From the NCBI RefSeq assembly GCF_003946515.1, contig NZ_RHOM01000004.1, positions 1-64,000 on the forward strand: DNA of 64,000 nucleotides. Direction: 5' to 3'. The position numbers were made by a program, and so were the translations under genes. The first letter of the stretch is position 1. Each line of letters opens with the position of its first letter. Source of the DNA: Companilactobacillus zhongbaensis. GTDB taxonomy: Bacteria > Bacillota > Bacilli > Lactobacillales > Lactobacillaceae. The notes beneath the pieces are model-generated. The model was not told the origin of the DNA and did no database searches. It saw nothing but the letters and a program-made list of their open reading frames with translations. Below, piece after piece: positions 58,431 to 64,000 of this stretch.

Positions 58431-58798
58431 TTTGTAACGTTCCTTACGTTTTTATTGCTCATTTTGAGATCATGTTTCTTAGCAAAACTAGATAGTCGAT
58501 CGTAACTAGTTAATTCAGAAACCTCTTGTTGTAAGTTTACGTTATTTGTGTTGGTTTTGCTAATCTTTGTTGTAACGTCGGTAAGATTGTTTTGAGCGAC
58601 AGTTTGAGAAACTTTAGTCGTTACGAGTGCTGTCATTAGAACAACTGTCAAAACACCTAGAGCCACTAACAAAAATGACTCTGTTTTAGAAATAGCAACT
58701 TTGTGGGTTGCAGTATTAGTCTGTGTTTGAACTTGAGTTTGTGGATTTGATTCCGCTGTTTCATAACTTTGTAAGTTTCTGGCTGTACTTTCTAACAT
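58427..58798 (-). CDS. ftsL: Cell division protein FtsL
   Basis: 123 residues. A Thr/Gln-rich cytoplasmic part (about 35 residues), one membrane helix (residues 42-63) and an extracellular coiled coil ending SFAKKHDLKMSNKNV. It links DivIB and FtsB with FtsW and the PBP. Recognised by position between rsmH and pbpB as well as topology. GGAG precedes the ATG. Confidence 0.9.
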   Translation of the reverse strand: MLESTARNLQSYETAESNPQTQVQTQTNTATHKVAISKTESFLLVALGVLTVVLMTALVTTKVSQTVAQNNLTDVTTKISKTNTNNVNLQQEVSELTSYDRLSSFAKKHDLKMSNKNVRNVTK

Positions 58799-58813
58799 AT
58801 CCTACACTCCATA

Positions 58814-59764
58814 TTAAATCTTTTCGACAACGCGTAACTTAGCACTGTGTGCTCGATTATTTTCGTTTAACTCAGTTTGATTAGGTAATATTGGCTTTCT
58901 AGTAATTAACTTGAGAGTCGGTTGAATATCTTTAGGGATCACGGGAAGTCCTCTAGGTACATCGACTTCCGACATTTCTTTAAATGTGTGCTTGACGATT
59001 CGATCCTCTAAAGATTGAAAAGTTATAACACTAATTCTACCACTAGGTTTGATTAAATTTATCGCTTGATCAAGAGAACGTTCTAATGACCCTAATTCAT
59101 CGTTAACAGCGATCCTAATGGCTTGAAAAATCCGTTTAGCCGGATGACCACCAGTTCTCCGTCGAGCGGCTGGGATAGCATTTTTGATGATATCAGCTAA
59201 CTCCAACGTTGATGTGATCCGGTGGTCTTCTCTAGTCCGTTCGATCGAACGAGCAATTTGCTTTGAAAATTTTTCATCACTATATTTGAAAAAGATCCTC
59301 ACTAGATCATTGTATGGCCAATCGTTAACGATCTTCTCAGCATCAAGCTCTTGACGCTGATCCATCCGCATATCTAAGCGAGCTTCTTTCTTATAACTAA
59401 ACCCACGAACTGCATCATCAAATTGTGGTGATGAAACTCCTAGGTCGTAGACCACACCATTAACTTCAGAAATTCCTAAATCATTCAAACGTTCTTGCAT
59501 ATTCTCAAAATTGTCACGAATTAAGACCAGTTGATTATCTCCAATAATTGACTGGTCTTTTTTAATTTCATCGCCAACTTCGATAGCACTCTCGTCGCGA
59601 TCAAAAGCATAAATCATACTATTGTGAACTCGACTAAGCAATTCCTTAGTATGTCCACCGCGACCAAAAGTTGCATCCACATAAACGCCATCGTCACTAG
59701 GATTTAACATATCGATAGTTTCTTTTAAAAGAACTGTCTTGTGTGTAAATTCATTAGAAGTCAA
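58814..59764 (-). CDS. rsmH: 16S rRNA (cytosine1402-N4)-methyltransferase
   Basis: 316 residues. [13 protein letters not shown], motif [41 protein letters not shown] and [13 protein letters not shown]. It methylates C1402 in the decoding site. The start is a TTG at 59764 that overlaps the mraZ end by 11 bases, with GGAGAAG a short way upstream. Confidence 0.95.
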   Translation of the reverse strand: MTSNEFTHKTVLLKETIDMLNPSDDGVYVDATFGRGGHTKELLSRVHNSMIYAFDRDESAIEVGDEIKKDQSIIGDNQLVLIRDNFENMQERLNDLGISEVNGVVYDLGVSSPQFDDAVRGFSYKKEARLDMRMDQRQELDAEKIVNDWPYNDLVRIFFKYSDEKFSKQIARSIERTREDHRITSTLELADIIKNAIPAARRRTGGHPAKRIFQAIRIAVNDELGSLERSLDQAINLIKPSGRISVITFQSLEDRIVKHTFKEMSEVDVPRGLPVIPKDIQPTLKLITRKPILPNQTELNENNRAHSAKLRVVEKI

Positions 59765-60185
59765 AGTCTGTCATCTTCTCCGAAATTTCCTCAAAGTTTT
59801 CCTCGGCCTCTTCACTAAACTTAGCCCAGTTATCAGCATCCCAGATCTCGATTCGATCAGAAACACCAACAACCACACAATTCTTTTGCAACTTAGAAAA
59901 CTTGATCAAAGGAGCAGATAAATTGATCCGACCTTGCTTATCAAATTCCACCTCAGTAGCCGCAGAATAAAAGAATCTAGTAAAAGCACGAGCATCTTTC
60001 TTAGTTAATGGTAATTTATCAAGTTGAGCTTCAAGTTTGTTCCACTGATCCATAGGATAGCAAAATAGGCAACCATCCATCCCACGCGTAACAACAAAGG
60101 ATTCGCCAATTTCTTGACGAAATTTAGAAGGGATAATCAGCCTGCCCTTGCTATCAATCGTATGATGAAATTCACCCATGAACAT
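59754..60185 (-). CDS. mraZ: Transcriptional regulator MraZ
   Basis: 143 residues with two SpoVT/AbrB-like DNA-binding halves ([35 protein letters not shown]). It binds direct repeats at its own promoter and controls the dcw cluster. GAGGTG lies eight bases before the ATG. Three GTGGT boxes at 10-base spacing lie in its leader (60223-60247). Confidence 0.96.
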   Translation of the reverse strand: MFMGEFHHTIDSKGRLIIPSKFRQEIGESFVVTRGMDGCLFCYPMDQWNKLEAQLDKLPLTKKDARAFTRFFYSAATEVEFDKQGRINLSAPLIKFSKLQKNCVVVGVSDRIEIWDADNWAKFSEEAEENFEEISEKMTDFDF

Positions 60186-60222
60186 CTAAAGCTCACCTCA
60201 AATCTTTAACACTTTCTAATTT

Positions 60223-60247
60223 ACCACAATTAACCACAATTAACCAC
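60223..60247 (-). promoter_or_regulatory. MraZ operator: three GTGGT boxes
   Basis: On the minus strand GTGGT occurs at 60243-60247, 60233-60237 and 60223-60227, exactly ten bases apart, each followed by TAATT or AAATT. MraZ proteins bind such direct repeats of about one helical turn. They lie between a possible promoter (TTGGCA near 60283, AT-rich -10 near 60258) and mraZ. Confidence 0.7.
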
Positions 60248-60318
60248 ATTAAGTTAAAATAATAACAAATAGTTTAAATTAATTGCCAAAAACACCATTA
60301 AATCAAGGAAAACAGCAA

Positions 60319-60353
60319 GTGGAGACTGGTGGGGGATAAATTCACACAAGTGG
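60319..60353 (+). promoter_or_regulatory. Possible second MraZ box set, plus strand
   Basis: GTGG at 60319, 60329 and 60350 on the plus strand (first two exactly ten bases apart, third 21 bases on), in AAGTGG contexts. They lie upstream of the DUF4044 gene and would allow joint control of the divergent genes. Weaker than the mraZ-proximal set. Confidence 0.35.
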
Positions 60354-60419
60354 GGAGAAGTTGCATAAAAGTCCCATCTGAAGTAACATTTCATTATCAA
60401 TACGTAGGTGGTGTCACAT

Positions 60420-60536
60420 TTGAACGAAAAGAAACCAAAAAGTACCCTAGCAAAAATAATCCAAGGATTCGTATGGCTAATGATCATCGTAACCATCCTC
60501 GGAGTAGTCCTAGGAATACTACCAAGCTTTCTATAA
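60420..60536 (+). CDS. DUF4044-type small membrane protein
   Basis: 38 codons with a TTG start and AGGTGGTG eight bases upstream. The product has a basic N-terminus (NEKKPKSTLAK) followed by one membrane helix (VWLMIIVTILGVVLGILP). Length, topology and place beside mraZ match DUF4044, a tiny family found near the dcw cluster of lactobacilli. It is divergent from mraZ and ends 34 bases before a strong terminator. Codons end almost only in A or C (many CTA and ATA), as expected inside the skewed island. Confidence 0.78.
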   Translation: MNEKKPKSTLAKIIQGFVWLMIIVTILGVVLGILPSFL

Positions 60537-60570
60537 AAAACACGCAACAAAACACAAATACCAAACAACA

Positions 60571-60612
60571 AAAAGAAGGTGTCCTGGAAAAATCCAGAAC
60601 ACCTTCTTTTTT
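60571..60612 (+). terminator. DUF4044 terminator (bidirectional)
   Basis: AAAAGAAGGTGTCCTGGA pairs with TCCAGAACACCTTCTTTT (one mismatch), 34 bases after the DUF4044 stop, with T and A tracts on both sides. It can also stop minus-strand transcripts coming from thiT before they reach mraZ. Confidence 0.9.
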
Positions 60613-60634
60613 CCCCCCCTGTTATCGTTGATCA

Positions 60635-60677
60635 TTGCGAGTTTCACCAGCGACCAGGGGGAGCAAGTGAAAGAGCC
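60635..60677. repeat. Satellite module of structured element, copy 4
   Basis: Shares TGCGA, TTT, AGCGAC, GGAGCA-like and GTGAAAGAGC blocks with 8735-8777 in order. It lies about 190 bases from core copy 4. Confidence 0.55.
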
Positions 60678-60862
60678 AGAAAAGAAAAATGGAGTAACAA
60701 AAATAATTCGATGATATCCACCAAATAGATAAACAAGATAAATACCATCGTCAAAATCGCAAGAAGAAAGAAAAAGTAGAAATTTCAATAAAAACCAAAC
60801 AAGTTAGCACAAAAAAACTAAGTACCGTATCCCCACAAGAAAGGGAGTTTTATTCCACCTTA

Positions 60863-61046
60863 GGTTCTGCGGGGGGATGGAGAAAATTCGCCGTCAGGTG
60901 TGAAATTCTTCTTAGCGACGAAGGAGCTTAGAAGAAGGCTCGTATTGGAGATGTCCGAGGTGCACTTCCTCGGATAGCTTCAATCGATGCCCACACCGTT
61001 CCACGGCGAAATTTTCGGAATCCCCCCGCAGAACCGGCAATCAACC
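60863..61046. repeat. Structured intergenic element, subtype 1, copy 4
   Basis: The outer stem 60863-60878 pairs perfectly with 61020-61035 (16 bp). Against copy 1, A-T is replaced by G-C within the outer stem, G-C by A-T in GAAAATT/AATTTTC and T-A by C-G in CGCCGT/ACGGCG, each on both sides of the stem. The core hairpin CTTCTTAGC/GCTTAGAAG with loop GACGAAGGA is unchanged. The 3' end abuts the thiT stop codon. Confidence 0.82.
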
Positions 61047-61048
61047 CC

Positions 61049-61615
61049 CTAAACAACAATCAGCTTCTTAAATATTGAATTTAAAACAAAACACAAAATC
61101 AAAACCATAAAAACATTAGCAATAAAGCTCCCACCATTAATAACCCCAGAATAAATCCAGGGATTCATCCCCTTCGGTGCAAATGCGGCCCAAAATACCC
61201 CACCGGCAAGAAAATGGAAAAAATACTTCACAAAAATACCAAATCCACTAAACAGCAAGATCCACCAGACCGAATTTTTGCCGTCGCGGATCACTTGTTT
61301 GGCCTTAGCACTTCCGATACCGATCAAGCCGATTGCCGCAAAGGCCACTGGATATTCCAGAAAACCTTGCAATGGATTTAAGACACTACCACTAGATAGT
61401 CCTCGTAACAATAAATCCAAAAGTCCCCAGACTAAGCCGGCCAAAAGACCTGCTTTGAAGCCTCGCCTCAGAGCAAAAATTGCCATTGGGATCAAACCAT
61501 AAACTAACTCGATCGATGAAACTCCGAATGAATGTGGAATGAAGCTTAAGACTTGTGCAGCTGCGGTAACTAAAGCTCCTTCTGTTAAGATGATCAATTT
61601 TTGATTTTTAACCAT
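61049..61615 (-). CDS. thiT: Thiamine ECF transporter S component ThiT
   Basis: 188 residues, six membrane helices. EGALVTAAAQVLSFIP, SIELVYGLIPMAIFALRRG, GLVWGLLDLLLRG and the C-terminal NPWIYSGVINGGSF form the thiamine pocket of the YuaJ/ThiT family. It captures thiamine and works with a shared ECF energising module encoded elsewhere. Controlled by the TPP riboswitch directly upstream. It is placed between minD and the dcw cluster, where lactobacilli do not usually have it. The stop codon touches structured repeat copy 4. Confidence 0.95.
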   Translation of the reverse strand: MVKNQKLIILTEGALVTAAAQVLSFIPHSFGVSSIELVYGLIPMAIFALRRGFKAGLLAGLVWGLLDLLLRGLSSGSVLNPLQGFLEYPVAFAAIGLIGIGSAKAKQVIRDGKNSVWWILLFSGFGIFVKYFFHFLAGGVFWAAFAPKGMNPWIYSGVINGGSFIANVFMVLILCFVLNSIFKKLIVV

Positions 61616-61616
61616 A

Positions 61617-61752
61617 AAAAAAACTCCCCTGAATTGTCACCACAAGAGAGTTTTTTCGCTAATAAGACACTGTCCCTACGCATGCATTAACATAACAGGT
61701 TTTAAGGGTCTGAATAATTTCACTCTCAGCCAAATGGCTCCCCTAGTGTTGA
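61617..61752 (-). promoter_or_regulatory. TPP riboswitch of thiT
   Basis: On the minus strand the aptamer runs from ACTAGGGGAGCC (about 61748) through GGCTGAGAGT and GACCCTT to AACCTG, TTAATGC and GCGTAGGGA (about 61671), the thi-box hallmarks. The expression platform is a hairpin at 61621-61656 (AAACTCTCTTG with CAGGGGAGTTT) followed by eight T. The thiT ribosome binding site GGGGAG is inside its 3' arm, so closing the hairpin would block both transcription and translation. It begins right after the minD stop. Confidence 0.95.
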
Positions 61753-61756
61753 CTAT

Positions 61757-62557
61757 TTAATTATTTTTACCAAACATGCGACTCATGAAGCCACGTTTCT
61801 TTGGTTGTTCGAATAATGTGAGCGGAACATTTTCTCCCAACATTCTTCGAGCGATATTTTGATAACCACGTCCAGCTTCGCTATTAGGATCAGATACGAT
61901 CGTCTGCCCAGAATTAGACGCTGAAATCACTTCATCTTCATCAACGATAATACCGATCAAGGGAATACCTAAGTGATTGACGATATCCTCGATCTTCATC
62001 GAAGTACCTTCGTTGATCATATTCTTTCTGATCCGGTTGATGACCAAATGTGGTGTGATCGGCATTTCCAAACTTTCCAAAATACCAACTACTCGATCTG
62101 AGTCACTGACAGAAGCAATTTCTGGGTTGGTAACTACCAGAGCTGCTTCAGCAGAATTGACCGCATTCTTGAAACCATATTCGATCCCAGCAGGACAATC
62201 GATCATGACAAAATCAAACCGTTGCTTTAAATATTCAATAATTGTATTGACTGAATTACTATCAAGAACGTATTTATCAGAAAATTGTGATGCTGCTAGT
62301 AAATACAAATTGTCACCAAAGCGTGGGTCACGAACTAAAGCTTGTGACAATACCACTCTTTGTTGAGCAACATCGACAATATCATAAACGATTCTTTTAG
62401 TTAATCCTAAAACTGCATCGAGGTTTCGCAGACCGATATCTAAATCGACCATGCAAACTTTTTTACCCATCGAAGCTAGCTCTGTACTGACATTAGCAGT
62501 AGTGGTAGTTTTACCAACTCCACCCTTACCGGATGTCACAACGATAGAAATTCCCAT
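61757..62557 (-). CDS. minD: Septum site-determining ATPase MinD
   Basis: 266 residues. Deviant Walker A VVTSGKGGVGKTTTTANV, switch motifs VDLDIGLRNLD and MIDCPAGIE, and a C-terminal amphipathic membrane-targeting helix (KKRGFMSRMFGK). It positions MinC at the membrane to block polar division. Two bases after minC. No minE or minJ is near, as is usual in Gram-positives. Confidence 0.97.
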   Translation of the reverse strand: MGISIVVTSGKGGVGKTTTTANVSTELASMGKKVCMVDLDIGLRNLDAVLGLTKRIVYDIVDVAQQRVVLSQALVRDPRFGDNLYLLAASQFSDKYVLDSNSVNTIIEYLKQRFDFVMIDCPAGIEYGFKNAVNSAEAALVVTNPEIASVSDSDRVVGILESLEMPITPHLVINRIRKNMINEGTSMKIEDIVNHLGIPLIGIIVDEDEVISASNSGQTIVSDPNSEAGRGYQNIARRMLGENVPLTLFEQPKKRGFMSRMFGKNN

Positions 62558-62559
62558 AA

Positions 62560-63222
62560 CTACTCGGTCCTCTTTCTTAGTTCATTAATTACTTCTTTAT
62601 AATTATTCAAGTCTTCAACACTAATAGTGTGCATATCATCAATGTGAGCAAACTTGAAGTTTTGGAATTTGTCGGCATCATCTTCAGTCACAATTTCCAC
62701 GACATCGGCGATCCGATACTGAGCAGCACCATTTAAATTACCAACGATAGCAGCATTCGTATTGTCTGGATATCCAGCGTGGACGATTCCATGCACTGGT
62801 CCTAACAAATAAAATGTCCCATCGGTCGTAATTTGAGCACCCTCATGCAAAGTTCCAAGAAAGATCACGTCACCTTTGTACTCTTTCTTTTGACCACTTC
62901 TCACGATGCCTGTTTCAATATTCATCTTATTGTCTTCAATAATTTGTTCAGATTCAGTTTTTAAAAGAACATCGGATTCAATATCTTTCAATTGAATTTG
63001 TGGATATTTTTCGAAGACTACTTCGATTTTCTTCAACTGCTCATCGTTAAAAAGCCGATTGCCTGTTTTAACAGTAAATTGGATCGTATCATCTTCTTGA
63101 GTTCCGATAGTTTGCTCGACGATCATATTCTTTAATTGTGCTAAAGCATCATCAAACGAACTTGAATCATCAATGACGACTACGAAACCGTCTTTACTCC
63201 CCTTTAGAGTGACATCGCTCAT
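62560..63222 (-). CDS. minC: Septum site-determining protein MinC
   Basis: 220 residues. The N-terminal FtsZ-inhibiting domain (about 1-105) is followed by a C-terminal beta-helix (GDVIFLGTLHEGAQITTDGT, VHGIVHAGYPDN). It prevents FtsZ ring formation away from mid-cell together with MinD. Overlaps mreD by four bases, GGAGGGG upstream. Confidence 0.94.
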   Translation of the reverse strand: MSDVTLKGSKDGFVVVIDDSSSFDDALAQLKNMIVEQTIGTQEDDTIQFTVKTGNRLFNDEQLKKIEVVFEKYPQIQLKDIESDVLLKTESEQIIEDNKMNIETGIVRSGQKKEYKGDVIFLGTLHEGAQITTDGTFYLLGPVHGIVHAGYPDNTNAAIVGNLNGAAQYRIADVVEIVTEDDADKFQNFKFAHIDDMHTISVEDLNNYKEVINELRKRTE

Positions 63223-63761
63223 TTAGTTCCCCTCCTATATTTAACCAGCCAATCACTCAGATCAGCAAAAGGAACATACAGGATGAAAAACACGACGATA
63301 TTCCACAATAAAGTTGGGCCAAGAATGAAGGTAATGAAATCACCAACATCAGCAGAAGCTAATCTAAATAATTTTTCTAGTAAGAAAACACCAGCTTGCA
63401 AAGTCGTTAAAGCTAAGAAATAAACTGACATTTCATAGCCGACTGACGACTTAGCAAATAAATACTTATAGTGGTCGATCCCGACTAGGATCAATGGCAA
63501 CAAGATCGTATAAAGACCGATGATGCCAAAATAGTATGAATCATAGATCAAACCAAAGACGATCCCGTAAGTCAGAATGGTCTTACGACTGTCGATCCGG
63601 AAAGTTAACAATACTAAGACCATCAACATCAATTGCGGAACGATAGTAAAATTACCAGTATTCATATTATTCAAAAATGACCACTTGATCAGACCGTCCA
63701 AGTAAAATGCTAACAAGATAAAAATCACTTGTCCGATCATCTTGCGAGTTTTAAAAGTCAT
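63219..63761 (-). CDS. mreD: Rod shape-determining protein MreD
   Basis: 180 residues, five to six membrane helices, with RIDSRKTILTYGIVFGLIYD and YYFGIIGLYTILLPLI. It is part of the elongasome with MreB and MreC. It shares one base with the mreC stop, in the usual mreCD-minCD order. Confidence 0.92.
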   Translation of the reverse strand: MTFKTRKMIGQVIFILLAFYLDGLIKWSFLNNMNTGNFTIVPQLMLMVLVLLTFRIDSRKTILTYGIVFGLIYDSYYFGIIGLYTILLPLILVGIDHYKYLFAKSSVGYEMSVYFLALTTLQAGVFLLEKLFRLASADVGDFITFILGPTLLWNIVVFFILYVPFADLSDWLVKYRRGTK

Positions 63762-64000
63762 TATTTTTCACCACTTACCGAAGATTTGATAACTGTAACT
63801 ACGGTGAAATTACGTAATTCAGCTGCCGGTGTAATGTAAACCGAATTAGTCATACCATAGTTGTCCTTTTTCAGACCATGTACTTTACCAATATATAATC
63901 CACGAGGTGTTCTACCACCTAAACCAGATGTAATAACTTTTTGACCCTTTTTGATACCTTTAACTGAATTAACGTTTTCCATGACGATATCACCAGTGCT
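63761..64000 (-). CDS. mreC: Cell shape protein MreC, C-terminal part (cut by window edge)
   Basis: The frame stays open to the window end (80 codons seen; residues before the Met at 63982 read STGDIV). The visible part is the MreC C-terminal beta domain (KGQKVITSGLGGRTPRGLYI, AELRNFTVVTVI). Identified from this and from the following mreD-minC-minD. The start lies outside the window. Confidence 0.9.
   Translation of the reverse strand, partial: STGDIVMENVNSVKGIKKGQKVITSGLGGRTPRGLYIGKVHGLKKDNYGMTNSVYITPAAELRNFTVVTVIKSSVSGEK

Larger units (their letters stand above)
59800..61200. other. Strand-skewed island 4 (plus strand A+C rich)
   Basis: Hand count 38/60 A+C at 59941-60000. It covers mraZ, its upstream spacer, the plus-strand DUF4044 gene and the 3' end of thiT, around repeat copy 4. 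In the DUF4044 gene 32 of 37 codons after the start end in A or C, so the skew follows the DNA strand and not the coding sense. Confidence 0.6.

Overview
The window reads as chromosomal DNA of a low-GC Gram-positive of the family Lactobacillaceae. It has a Firmicutes dcw cluster with sepF-ylmG-ylmH-divIVA-ileS, RNase J1 with RpoY, a TPP-riboswitch ThiT, LrgAB, and lactobacillar small families (DUF1831, DUF4044, YlbG, UPF0223). The genus Companilactobacillus is only a guess. Almost all genes lie on the minus strand. The exceptions are rpsT, def-rpoY-rnjA-dagK and a 38-codon DUF4044 gene. No rRNA, tRNA, insertion sequence, prophage or CRISPR array was seen.

Layout. 0-9 kb: rpsO and rpsT, the competence operon comEA-comEC-holA, then ftsW-ylbG-rsmD-coaD-sepM. 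9-19.5 kb: typA, an IMPase-family gene, a UPF0223 gene, the complete pdhABCD operon, a D-lactate dehydrogenase and lrgAB, which together form a pyruvate neighbourhood. 19.7-23.3 kb (plus strand): def, rpoY-rnjA, dagK. 23.4-34.0 kb: a tightly packed 13-gene minus-strand operon. It holds a secreted two-domain rhodanese, two TVP38/TMEM64 membrane proteins, a YnjB-like ABC importer (lipoprotein, two permeases, ATPase), TIGR04283- and TIGR04282-type glycosyltransferases, an APH-fold kinase, a nucleoside hydrolase, a small membrane protein and a cytosolic rhodanese. It looks like an enlarged relative of the E. coli ydjXYZ-ynjABCDE region and has no established function. 34.4-44 kb: recD2, a TPR protein, a histidine phosphatase, the tRNA-thiolation set iscS-DUF1831-mnmA, mtnN, a Nudix gene and a csp-like gene. 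44-60.2 kb: ileS with its T-box, then the dcw cluster back to mraZ. 60.4-64 kb: DUF4044, thiT with its riboswitch, minD, minC, mreD and the 3' part of mreC.

The most unusual signal is a four-copy dispersed, structured, non-coding element (cores near 9.08, 38.56, 43.68 and 60.95 kb). It comes in two subtypes that share an inner hairpin. Their long closing stems carry compensatory base changes, so the fold appears to be conserved. Each copy sits in a 0.5-0.9 kb spacer inside a 1-2 kb island in which the plus strand is strikingly rich in A+C (minus strand rich in G+T). The skew runs into the synonymous positions of neighbouring core genes and has the same strand sense in the one plus-strand gene inside an island. 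Ordinary spacers in the window do not show it.

Coordinates come from reading the sequence. Family names rest on motifs and length, not on database searches.
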